DNA from: Ustilago trichophora
Taxonomy: Eukaryota > Basidiomycota > Ustilaginomycetes > Ustilaginales > Ustilaginaceae
Assembly (NCBI GenBank): GCA_900323505.1
Contig: OOIN01000007.1
Coordinates: forward strand, 124,001 to 188,000
Direction of reading: 5' to 3'
DNA: 64,000 bases
Part shown: in pieces, positions 46,998 to 57,526 of the stretch
Numbering within the stretch: the stretch's first letter is position 1
How the letters are laid out: each line of letters starts with the position of its first letter
Notes under the pieces: generated by a model
What the model was told of the DNA's origin: nothing
The model's database searches: none
The model's input: the letters and a program-made list of their open reading frames with translations, nothing else
Program-made: the position numbers and the translations under genes

Positions 46998-48266
46998 ATG
47001 CCTACCATTCCCTCACAGCCCTCGGAAACGAATTCAAGTGTCACAATGATACGAATCATCTCGGACGCCGACATAACAACGCACATCATTCCCCGACTCA
47101 CGATAGCATCTTTACTCCGTTCGCAAGCTGTCGCCTTTTTATCGCTTGTACCCCCCTCTTGCTCTTGCTCTTGCTCTTGCTCTTGCTCTTGCACTTGCTC
47201 TTGGTCACCTTGTGCTTCCGAGCTTGCGCAATGTCCAAGTCGAATTTCACTCAGCACTCGTGATCACACACAACTTTTCATGCCAGCTCGATCATCTAGC
47301 CTTCAAGGAGGTGGGAGTGTGATTAAATGTGTTTCGGTTCCTAAACCTCCCTCATCTGGCATTGCTGGAGTCAACCTCTTGTTTAGCGATATAACAGGAA
47401 AAGTTACGCATGTGATCAATTCGACATGTCTAACGGCGATTAGGACTGCTGCGGGGTCGTTGCTCAGCTCGGTGCTTGCTTTGGGAGTGGTCAAGGACAA
47501 AGTGAAACGGATCGTGGTATTTGGAGATGGAGCACAGTCGATTTTCCACTTGTGGTTACATCTGCGTTACTTTCCATCCATCGACAACGTCGTGGTGGCT
47601 GTTGCAAGTCATAGAGAGCTCACCTCTGACCAGCTCAAGGAAAAAAGATCGACTTTCTTGAACCACCTTTCATCCCTGACAACCTCTCAATTGCCCAATT
47701 TGACCTTTATCAACGCCAAGACAAACCATACACAAGTACAACAACAAGTAGATCAAGCTCAACTCATCTTGACATGCACCCCCTCCACCCAACCGCTCTT
47801 CAACAATCCCACCACAAGCAGCGGTAAACAAGGCGAAAAAATGCACATTTGCGCCGTGGGAAGTTACAAACCTAGCATGTGCGAACTGCCGCCCGATTTA
47901 ATTCGACAAGTTTCCAACGAGGGAAGACTGTTGGTCGACAGCGTTGAGGCATGTGTAGAAGAGGCTGGATGTTTGTTACAGGCTCTAGAGGTGAAAGAGT
48001 TGAAAGCAAGCATGGTGGAGATCGCAACGCTGCTACCGTCTACAGAGGCTGGAAAGGGAGGAAAAGAGCAAGAGTGGTTGAAGCAGTTAGAAAAGAGAGC
48101 CGAGATGTGGAACAAGAATCAAGATCAACGTCAAAGTCAAAGCGAAAGTGAAAGTGGGAGAATTAGTGTATTTAAAAGCGTAGGAATTGGGTTACAAGAT
48201 GTAGAGATGACAAAATTGGTGGTTGCTGTAGCTGGGGATGGTGTTGGATGTGTAGTGCCTTTTTGA
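46998..48266 (+). CDS. Ornithine cyclodeaminase / mu-crystallin family protein
   Basis: An NAD(P)-dependent enzyme family covering ornithine cyclodeaminases, ketimine reductases and alanine dehydrogenases; the substrate here cannot be told. The protein has 422 residues against about 320-350 for bacterial members. The N-terminal RIISDADI and TCLTAIRTAAGSLLSS are family signatures, and the Rossmann motif is VVFGDGAQSIFH. The family segment LILTCTPSTQPLF and the later HICAVGSYKPSMCELP with VDSVEAC are also present. Between the first helix and the first sheet lies a Cys-Ser alternation (about CSCSCSCSCSCSCTCS, nt 47156-47206) made by a TTGCTC hexanucleotide repeat, so it is probably a recent expansion. 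The start is 46998, 281 bases after PIK1; Met at 47046 (MIRIISDADI) is an equally good start. Codon use is more A/T-rich than in PIK1. Confidence 0.82.
   Translation: MPTIPSQPSETNSSVTMIRIISDADITTHIIPRLTIASLLRSQAVAFLSLVPPSCSCSCSCSCSCTCSWSPCASELAQCPSRISLSTRDHTQLFMPARSSSLQGGGSVIKCVSVPKPPSSGIAGVNLLFSDITGKVTHVINSTCLTAIRTAAGSLLSSVLALGVVKDKVKRIVVFGDGAQSIFHLWLHLRYFPSIDNVVVAVASHRELTSDQLKEKRSTFLNHLSSLTTSQLPNLTFINAKTNHTQVQQQVDQAQLILTCTPSTQPLFNNPTTSSGKQGEKMHICAVGSYKPSMCELPPDLIRQVSNEGRLLVDSVEACVEEAGCLLQALEVKELKASMVEIATLLPSTEAGKGGKEQEWLKQLEKRAEMWNKNQDQRQSQSESESGRISVFKSVGIGLQDVEMTKLVVAVAGDGVGCVVPF
47156..47206 (+). repeat. Coding hexanucleotide minisatellite (TTGCTC)n
   Basis: About seven units with two late mismatches, inside the reading frame of the cyclodeaminase-like gene, giving alternating Cys and Ser. 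Confidence 0.88.
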
Positions 48267-48674
48267 AGCCTTGTCCTTGAATACACTTGTTTGTCTTGTG
48301 TGTGCTCGAGCTGGAACTTGGGCAACACTTCAGTGATGTGTTGTGGTGTGGTGTGCAATGTTTGGGAGTGTGTGTGTAAGAATGAAATCATGTTTTACAG
48401 AAGAGAGTATGGTGTCAAGAAAGGTGAAAGAGGGATTTTTTGGTGGAGCAATGTTAGTTGGGTGTGTTGGTCTCTTCGTACTGAACACACCAACGCGCAC
48501 AGACCCAACGCGACATGTTTCATCATCACTTCTTTACCTCTTCCATCATAACATACCATCACTTTTCACATCGCTCATCCAAGGCTTCAAGACTTTCCAC
48601 ATTCAACACTTTCGATCGATACATACACACACTTCACTCGCTCTCACACACAGCGCAGCGCAGCAAGCCTCAAA
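48267..48674. other. Intergenic spacer, cyclodeaminase-like to dynactin-like gene
   Basis: About 400 bases, GT-rich on the left and C/T-rich on the right as a leader. No gene or clear signal recognised. Confidence 0.55.
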
Positions 48675-49705
48675 ATGTCGACAAATTCAAACGTCGAATC
48701 TTCACCCTCATCAACAAATGCATCGTCAAAAACTGACACTGCCCCTCTCAAATCTGTCAACGACAATGTTCCCCCATCTCCATCTCCATCTCCAGTAGTA
48801 GCACCAATACCATCCATTCCGATCTCACCAACAACATCAGCCATACTTCGAATTCAAACTTTAAACCACCTGATATACGGATCCCTTCCTCCCCCTCCTC
48901 CTCCTCCTCATCATCATCCCTCTACCCTCAACACTTCTTGCTCGGATCCTATCCTAATTCGAATCTCGACAATCATCTCTCAATTGAACGAGATTAAACA
49001 AATGTCAGGAAAACCTTTAAATCTTTTATTGGATAATTGGGAAATATATTCCTCCCTTCTCGATCCTATATCCCCTTGTTCTCCTATCAAATGTACCACC
49101 ACCACCACATGGGATATAGCTCAACAAGCATCTTATATCTTATCACAAGAGCAAGAATTGAAATCTTACCTACAAGATTTAGAATCAATTCAAACTTTGA
49201 TCCATCATCATGCCGTATTAAATAGTGATAATAATAGAAATCTTGCTCGTAAGTCCCATCAACACCCCCTCCCCCCTACCACTTGCTCCCTTTCCTCCTT
49301 GCTACTTTGTTCCAAAATGTTCACATCACTAACCCCCCCCCTTCCAACCCCAAAACACTTTGGTTTTGCAACATGACCAATTGCAGGTACACTCTCAACC
49401 CACACACCAACTCTACACAAACTTGAACAACAAACCTTGATCCATTCAACCAAATTTAACAACTTACATCAATCTCTCCTATCCTTGATTCACAACTGGA
49501 CTCACTACGTAAAATCCTCCCTCCCCCCCCAACCCCGCAACCACCAGATAAAAAAAACTAAAATCACTAACCCACCCTTCCATCCCCCCTACGATACAAT
49601 TTTAAACAGACTTCAACCCTAAGCAAAGCATTCACACGCCTAGATCAACAAATCCTACATCTCGAACAACAAGTTTCCACGATGGAACGTCTTGAGAAGT
49701 CGTAA
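48675..49705 (+). CDS. Small coiled-coil protein, candidate dynactin p24 subunit (DCTN3-like), three exons
   Basis: Exons are 48675-49248, 49387-49508 and 49610-49705, with introns of 138 and 101 bases (donors GTAAGT and GTAAAA, acceptors TGCAG and AACAG); phases fit and the spliced product is 263 residues. Exon 1 begins with a disordered Ser/Pro stretch, then AILRIQTLNHLIYG and a helical region (WDIAQQASYILSQEQELKSY). Exons 2 and 3 give LLSLIHNWTHYTSTLSKAFTRLDQQILHLEQQV. The order (helix, then a loop, then a Tyr-x-x-x-Leu-Ser-x-x-Phe motif near the end) recalls the dynactin p24 shoulder subunit, but similarity is weak by eye and another small coiled-coil protein is possible. The gene is markedly more A/T-rich than its neighbours. 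Exon structure is better supported than the name. Confidence 0.6.
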
Positions 49706-49867
49706 AACCCAACTCGAAAGGAAATAACGTTAAGCAAAACAATGAATTGATACCCTGCTATCGAATATTAAGAAAAATGCGTGACTAGATTAGAAAGATC
49801 GATCGAAGCCTAAAACGCAAAAGACTCAAAGAGAAAAAAAAGTATGAAATGATGAGGGGGTATGTCT

Positions 49868-51539
<1,672 letters not shown>

Positions 51540-52207
51540 TTTGGACAGAAAGCCCGCCGGTGGGAAGAGACTGGATTCAGATAGATGAGTTGAAGCTGTG
51601 ATAGAGTGTTGGGGTCTCAACTGGAGCTGTTTATGAACGCAGGCGTTGAGGCTGCCAATTGGATGGTGTCCTCGACGAAAGCCAGACCTCGACGGTGAAC
51701 GGATGGATTGCACGTCCTAACACCAGACCAACAGTGTGAATCACGCTTTGAAAGTACTATCCCTCGAAGTCCCTTTTCGCGACTCGTTTGAAGAGCGTTC
51801 TCGCCGGGTTTAATGGTTCGCAATCGAACGGTGACGCGTGCGTGTGTGCGTGTGTGCGTGTGTGCGTGTGTGAGTGTTGTGTTGTTGTGTTGTGTTATGG
51901 CCAAAGACAGGGAGGGATGAAGATGGAGGTTGGATGTGAAAGTGGAGAGCGACGCAGCCTTGTTTGAGTGGGCTCGTGCCCTCTCTGCTTTGTGCAAAGC
52001 AACACGCACGCACCAGCTCAGCCCCGGTTCTCCTCTCCCGATCCGTCATGATTCGCCTCCCATCTTTGATCGGGATCTAACACTCTTGTTGTTATTTTCG
52101 GCGAGGTCAGGGTCCAACGCCGCCCAACACCGCAAAGCCAACCAACACTCTCTTTCTCCCCGCATCCTCGTCCCATCTTGCCCCCCTCCCCCCCGTTTGG
52201 AACAAGC
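51540..52207. promoter_or_regulatory. Shared divergent promoter region of ATG18 and ATG10
   Basis: 668 bases between two start codons pointing away from each other. It contains a GTGTGTGC-type repeat, then a GTTGTGTT stretch (about 51837-51898), and C-rich runs before ATG10. No individual factor site can be named with confidence. Confidence 0.6.
51837..51898. repeat. Imperfect (GTGTGTGC)n / GTTGTGTT repeat
   Basis: Four to five 8-base GT-rich units followed by a degenerate GTTGTGTT continuation, in the middle of the ATG18/ATG10 promoter region. Confidence 0.8.
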
Positions 52208-53056
52208 ATGGCGAGCACACCCACAACTTCGATCCGCTCAAAGGAGGTAGGACAATCAAGAATAACTTCTTCGCAGTTCGAACGTTACGCAAGGGCATAT
52301 CTAGCCAAAAGGGACGCTGCACTCGCTTCGTGTGACGGTTCAAATCTGGGATGGCTCACATATGCTCGTCGGTGGCAATGGTTACCAGCCGTCAACATCG
52401 GCTTGGCTACAATTGATGGTTCTGCTTGCCTACATCGCACGTTCACCTTCCTCACATCTTCCATCTCTTACTCTGCATCAGTTGACCTCGACCTCGAAGC
52501 CATCCAGCTCCAAGATTCAGATCCCCACACTGACACTTCACAAGCATCAAACAGAGCATCCCAGATGGTCACGGTCACCCAGACAATAGCATACGCCAAA
52601 ACGTGGCAAGTTCCAGTTTTTTATTTCCACGCCAACACCTCTTCAGGCGAACCGGTTCCTTTGGAAATGCTGAAATCGCTCGATATCGTACACAGGTCTG
52701 GTGGTACGTTGCCAGAAAAGGAGGCGAAAGAGGGAGAGATGGCAGGAGGGCTGGAGGGGGCTATTTCTGTAGGGGACCATCCGAGATCTGGATTGCCTTG
52801 TTTTTATCTACATCCTTGTCAGACCAGTGAGGCACTCAATGTGCTTTTGCGTTATCGGGATGTGGAGGAAGGTGGGAAGTTGGGAGATGACGAAGAGGGG
52901 GATCAGATTCAAGTAGGGGGGGCAGGAAGAAGAAGGAATACATCTGAGGGATATGAAGCAGCAGAAGGAGGTTCGGGGGAAGAGGATGAAGGATGGACCT
53001 ACCTATCCTCATTCATCACTCTGTGCGGGTCTGCTGTCGAGATGCGTGCCTGCTAA
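52208..53056 (+). CDS. ATG10: ATG10-like E2-type conjugating enzyme of autophagy
   Basis: Takes ATG12 from the E1-like ATG7 and joins it to ATG5, producing the ligase-like conjugate for ATG8 lipidation. The protein has 282 residues. The N-terminal part has FERYARAYLAKRDA and RRWQWLPA; the core reads VTQTIAYAKTWQVPVFYFHANTSSGEP, the E2-like strand pair of ATG10. The putative catalytic Cys is residue 204 in FYLHPCQTSEAL. It is followed by an acidic, Gly-rich insertion (about residues 218-262) and the closing WTYLSSFITLCGSAVEMR. ATG3, the other autophagy E2, would show a different active-site context and be longer, so ATG10 is the better call. ATG 52208 is the first ATG of the frame. No intron seen. 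Confidence 0.85.
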   Translation: MASTPTTSIRSKEVGQSRITSSQFERYARAYLAKRDAALASCDGSNLGWLTYARRWQWLPAVNIGLATIDGSACLHRTFTFLTSSISYSASVDLDLEAIQLQDSDPHTDTSQASNRASQMVTVTQTIAYAKTWQVPVFYFHANTSSGEPVPLEMLKSLDIVHRSGGTLPEKEAKEGEMAGGLEGAISVGDHPRSGLPCFYLHPCQTSEALNVLLRYRDVEEGGKLGDDEEGDQIQVGGAGRRRNTSEGYEAAEGGSGEEDEGWTYLSSFITLCGSAVEMRAC

Positions 53057-53410
53057 ACCTCACAATCTCTAACAAAAAGCGAGTACTGTGCCGAACAGTA
53101 GAATACTGGCTGCAAGGTCAGCTATTTTCCCTTTGTAAAGCTGTTGAGAAGTATACCCTTCGTGACATTATACCCTGGTCCACATCGCCTCGTCCACCCA
53201 CGCACACACTTTGCAAAGCCTAAGTTGTAGCGAAACAAAAGAAAGAAAGAAAAAGACTTCTTGGTCCACAAAAGCGGGTAATAAAGTACAAATACAGCAA
53301 AAGAAAGTAGAGCAGAACAAAATGCAAAAACAAACAATGACAGAGTAGTAGAGACAAAGCGAAACGAAAGACTAAAAGTATATACCCCAACCTTTCAATC
53401 CACCAATCCT
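53057..53410. other. Convergent 3' spacer between ATG10 and the Ser-rich gene
   Basis: 354 bases, A-rich on the plus strand in the right half. Probably both 3'-UTRs; nothing else recognised. Confidence 0.6.
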
Positions 53411-56400
53411 TTACCAAAGGCCACTACGCTTCTTCGCTGCGCTACTGCGGCCCAGACTAGCGGTCCATCTTTTGTCCTGTCTTGCAGCAGTAGCAGAAGT
53501 GGATGGATGGGAGAGATCCAAATCGACTTGGGAAGCTCCAAACATTTTGGTGAGGTCCTTTTTCCCCGAACCCTTGTGCAAAATCACAGACGATGAAGAA
53601 GGTGAGAATGAGGAGGAGGAGGAGGAGGAGGAGGACGGGGAAGGGGAGTCTTCGTCGTCGGAGAGTTGGATAAAGGATTGGTAATGTTGAGTGCGAGAGC
53701 GAGACGAGGGTTTACGACGAAGCGGGCTTTCAAATGTTGTTGCTGCCAAAGCTTCAAGTGTAGTAGGGGCAGTAGTAGTGGATTCAGCAAAGGTAGAGAA
53801 AGAAGGGTTATTGGTGTTGGTGTTGGTGTTGGTGTTGACGGTAGAAGAGGAAGTGGAAGTAGTGGAGGAAGGGATGGACTCGACACCAGTGATAGAGCTA
53901 AGCATTTTGCGGAAACCCATACTGGATCGCGATCGAGAATCTTGCAATTGAATGCCGGGCAAAGGTGTCGCTGTCGCCCGTTGTTGAACTGCGCCATTGA
54001 CCTTTGACGATGCTGATGAGGAGTGAGTCGAAGACAGGGTAAGCGAAGCAAGGCTAGGTCGACGCGTATCGATCGAAGGTCGTTTGATTCGATCCTTCCA
54101 TGCAGCAGGCAATTCAGCAGCAGCCGCCAACGTCGTCACAGAAGACAGACGAGAGTCGTTTTTACCCGAAGACTTGCGCATACGACCAAGCACATTGGGC
54201 AAAGACGAATCAGATCCCTTGCGTTCCACTTTGGCTCCCGCTACCACAGCATCATCGTCTTTGCTGCCTGTGGAAAGCCCAAGACGACCACTAAGCTTGC
54301 TCTTGAGGGTCAAGGATTTGGTCAAACCGGCACCACTCGCCGCAGCAGATGTCGCAGCAGGTGTTGCAGGGGAGAGCATGGAAGCCGAAGGCTCCAATCC
54401 GAGCCGCTTGAGTGCAGCAGGGTAAATCGGAATGTCCTGAGCCGACAGAGTTAGGTTGGCAGCCACGTCAGGACTGGGAGGTACAATCTCGCCCAATCCG
54501 GGAAGATACGTTGTACCATCCTGCTTGCGAATACGTTTGTGAAGCGGCACAGGCTCGACACTGAACCCGTGCTCCTCGTGCTTTTCAACAATCGCTGGGC
54601 TCTCGGCAGTCATCCAATCACCCAAAAGACGATCGGGGAATTCTTCCTTGAGCTGCATCTCTTTTGGTGCAGCAGCGACCATGGCATCTAGGCTGCCGAG
54701 GCGTGCGGGAGGCAAGGGTAAGTCGGTGCCTTCCTTGCGACGGCTTGCTTGGCGAAGCACGCGTGCCGACTCTTTGGAAGAGCGAGGCTTGCATACAGCA
54801 TCTGCAGCCTCGTGAGGGAGAGGTGGTAAGGGCATGGCGTTCATACGCAATGGGCTGCGCAGAGGTTTGCCGAGACCAACTTGCGCTTCCGACTGATGGG
54901 ACAGCTGCGGTGTCTCGCAGGCTTCTTCTTGCGGCAGAGGAGGGAGAGGCAGTGAGTTCATACGGAAGGGGCTGCGAGGAGGCTTGACGGGTGCCTTGTC
55001 ATGGCAATAGCTGCTGGCGATGGAAGAAGGACGTGTGCTGAGCGCTGTATCCGCCGAACCACCTCGCTCCATACTTGGCGCAGCAAGATGAGCATTGAAG
55101 AGCAGACTCGAAGCGTGCGATGTGTTCGAGAGATCCGCCGAGGCAGTCGAATCGGTCGACAGATAGCTTGCAGCCGAAGCACGTCGTTCGCCCGTTGAGT
55201 CGGTGCTGTAGTCGTTGTTAGGTGCACCGTGGCCCATGTCAGCCATAGGACTCATAGATGCGTCGTAACTATCTTCGCCAAACAGCGCTGAGCTGTCCAA
55301 CTGTGTGGCGCTGAAATCGCCATTCGAGCCAACACCACGCAGCGCGGGATACTGCGGGGGAACCGAGAGACTGCTCCTACGGTTAGGCATGGAGGGTAGA
55401 CCGAGATGGAGCTGCTGACGACTGTTGGTGACAGAAGCGATAGCGGTGGCCTGTTCACGTTCTTCGTGCGAGAGGGTGCGAAGGGTTTGAATGCAAGCCT
55501 CGTGCATGGCGACTTGCTCGAGAAGCGAATCGGCCGACTTTTCAGCATCCTTCTGCTCGCCTGGGAGGAGCAAAGAGACGTCCTGAATGCCGAGACCCAT
55601 GATCTCGACCTGGGGTGGAGCCATGACGTTGACGGGTGACAGCAGAGGGCTTCCATCTGGAGTCAGATACTCTTCGTCGATCGAATGGCGAACAGCGCCA
55701 TTCGGATTGTGCTCATCGTCCTCTTCATCGCTGCTGCATCTCGCCAGCTCCTCCTCGAGCCAAGTCGCCTCGTCGTTGAGGGTAGGGCTATCGGCTTTGG
55801 CGAGCTTGGAATGGTAGACTTGCTTGCGTTTCGAGATGGGAAAGGCGAGGTCGGTGATCGAGATTGGCTGGCGGAAGTCGACCGAGGCGGTAACGCCGTA
55901 GTTGGCCGTGACGAAACAATGCCAATCGATGGAGCCATCCTCAGAAAGACAGGGTGAGACCTGAAAGTTGACATGGCTGTCTTTGAGTGCCAACCTTGGA
56001 TCGATACCAGAAGCGCGAGGTCCAGCAGGATTGAGACCACGAATTGTCTCTGTCGATGAGCAGAGTCGGAGCTGCATGTTTTCCTCAGCAATGCTCTGCA
56101 TGAGGACGGAATTGGCTCGACCACGGTGAAGGCGGTCAAGGGTCTTGCTTCGTGGACGATTCGCCTCGAGCTTGGCGGTGAGCTCCTCGATCTCGGCAAA
56201 AGAGGTGGTGCGGATGGTGGGAGGGTTGATGGTAGCAATGATATTGCTGTCGCTGGTGCTGGTGCTACTAGTCGTGTCCTGGCCGAAATGAGGATCAATC
56301 AAGCTCACGTCACTGCGTGCACGTCGATGCATAGGAGTAGAGACGCTGATTCTGCGAGCGTGCTTGATGACTGCATTCGACTCGTTTGCTGTGTCGTTGT

Positions 56401-57154
56401 TGTATGATGTAGCTGCTACTTGGGAAGAGGAGCAAGGAGCTTGTGAAGACAAGAGAAGAGGTGACGAGGAAGGGGAAGCGGCCGATGTTGCGTTTGAAGC
56501 AGGCTGAATGACGGGAGAAGGGCTTGTCTTGCGAACACCGCTCTTATAAGGACGACTCGGCGGGGCTACCGATGCCGACTCGGGTTGAAACTTTTTAGCG
56601 CGGTCGGCGACGCTGATGCTGCCGAGCAAAGAGCTACGCTTACTCGATGTTTTGGCAGCCATGGTCGTAGTAGTGATTGGGAAACGAGAGGATCCGGCTT
56701 TCGGGGTGGTCTCTACTTGTGCTGCAGACGATATGCTGGGCATACTAAGTGAGATGGGTAGCGAGCAGGTCGAGCCGTGAAGGTGGTGAGAAGAAGAAGA
56801 AGAAGAAGAAGACGTCGAAGAAGCAAACGAAGCTCTTAACTTGGTCTTGGAAATCGAGGAGGATCGTGGCAAGATGTGAGGCTGTGTCGAGAGGTCGAGG
56901 GTAGGTGTGCGTTTTGGACAAATGTTTGCGAGCTGTAAAGATAAAGAGGCAGCTGCAGACTGCGGTTTAGGCGGCTGACTGGGGGCAGATGAGACAGAAG
57001 GTGGGCAAGTGGAAGCGAACGAGTTTCGAGCGGAGTTGCAGATATCGGATGAGGTGCGTGATGTTTGTGCAAGAGAGGAGGACAATGCGGAGCTGGGAGC
57101 CGACGAGGATGGATAAAGAGGAACAACAGAGACCTGTGCAGGTGAGTCGAGCAT
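53411..57154 (-). CDS. Large Ser-rich protein of unknown function
   Basis: I do not recognise a family. The protein has 1247 residues and is largely disordered and Ser-rich. The most structured-looking part is around residues 360-480: KTLDRLHRGRANSVLMQSIAEEN, then VNFQVSPCLSEDGSIDWHCFVTANYGVTASV, then DLAFPISKRKQVYHSK. It contains two near-identical Pro motifs 39 residues apart, RSPFRMNSLPLPPLP and RSPLRMNAMPLPPLP, which look like SH3-type ligands. Poly-Ser tracts and an Asn-Thr run (VNTNTNTNTNN) reflect coding microsatellites. Several basic KR patches near the C-terminus (KRWTASLGRSSAAKKRSGLW) could be nuclear or membrane binding. The start at 57154 is the first ATG of the frame. A role in polarity or signalling scaffolding would be a guess. 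Confidence 0.75.
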   Translation of the reverse strand: MLDSPAQVSVVPLYPSSSAPSSALSSSLAQTSRTSSDICNSARNSFASTCPPSVSSAPSQPPKPQSAAASLSLQLANICPKRTPTLDLSTQPHILPRSSSISKTKLRASFASSTSSSSSSSSHHLHGSTCSLPISLSMPSISSAAQVETTPKAGSSRFPITTTTMAAKTSSKRSSLLGSISVADRAKKFQPESASVAPPSRPYKSGVRKTSPSPVIQPASNATSAASPSSSPLLLSSQAPCSSSQVAATSYNNDTANESNAVIKHARRISVSTPMHRRARSDVSLIDPHFGQDTTSSTSTSDSNIIATINPPTIRTTSFAEIEELTAKLEANRPRSKTLDRLHRGRANSVLMQSIAEENMQLRLCSSTETIRGLNPAGPRASGIDPRLALKDSHVNFQVSPCLSEDGSIDWHCFVTANYGVTASVDFRQPISITDLAFPISKRKQVYHSKLAKADSPTLNDEATWLEEELARCSSDEEDDEHNPNGAVRHSIDEEYLTPDGSPLLSPVNVMAPPQVEIMGLGIQDVSLLLPGEQKDAEKSADSLLEQVAMHEACIQTLRTLSHEEREQATAIASVTNSRQQLHLGLPSMPNRRSSLSVPPQYPALRGVGSNGDFSATQLDSSALFGEDSYDASMSPMADMGHGAPNNDYSTDSTGERRASAASYLSTDSTASADLSNTSHASSLLFNAHLAAPSMERGGSADTALSTRPSSIASSYCHDKAPVKPPRSPFRMNSLPLPPLPQEEACETPQLSHQSEAQVGLGKPLRSPLRMNAMPLPPLPHEAADAVCKPRSSKESARVLRQASRRKEGTDLPLPPARLGSLDAMVAAAPKEMQLKEEFPDRLLGDWMTAESPAIVEKHEEHGFSVEPVPLHKRIRKQDGTTYLPGLGEIVPPSPDVAANLTLSAQDIPIYPAALKRLGLEPSASMLSPATPAATSAAASGAGLTKSLTLKSKLSGRLGLSTGSKDDDAVVAGAKVERKGSDSSLPNVLGRMRKSSGKNDSRLSSVTTLAAAAELPAAWKDRIKRPSIDTRRPSLASLTLSSTHSSSASSKVNGAVQQRATATPLPGIQLQDSRSRSSMGFRKMLSSITGVESIPSSTTSTSSSTVNTNTNTNTNNPSFSTFAESTTTAPTTLEALAATTFESPLRRKPSSRSRTQHYQSFIQLSDDEDSPSPSSSSSSSSSFSPSSSSVILHKGSGKKDLTKMFGASQVDLDLSHPSTSATAARQDKRWTASLGRSSAAKKRSGLW
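53812..53836 (-). repeat. Coding (TTGGTG)n repeat
   Basis: Four or so hexanucleotide units giving alternating Thr and Asn in the Ser-rich protein. Confidence 0.75.
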
Positions 57155-57488
57155 GGTTGAGAGGATCGAACAGAAGAGCACGCGGGAATGCGATGCAAGA
57201 GCCGAGGATCCAAGCGCGAGGAGACGTCAAGAGAGAGAGAGTGTGTGTGTAGGCCAAGCAGCTATGCAGCCGAGAAGAATCCTCGGAAGCAGGCTCGAGG
57301 GTAGGGTCCGAGAGCGATGCCGAGAGAAAGAGAGAGAGAAAGCGAGAGAGAGAGAAAGAGATTGGGGGATTGTGCGCTGCGGTACGGATAAGGAGGGCAA
57401 GAGCGGAGAAGGGGGTTAAGGTACGGCTACCGCTGCAGGAGGTGCCCACCAAATTTGATAGCGTGCGAAGAGGTGGAAGGTCCAAGCT

Positions 57489-57526
57489 GGACAAGAGGAC
57501 AAGAGGACAAGAGGACAAGAGGACAA
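57489..57526. repeat. Tandem 8-base repeat (ACAAGAGG)n
   Basis: Four perfect units and a partial fifth, directly readable. Confidence 0.9.
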
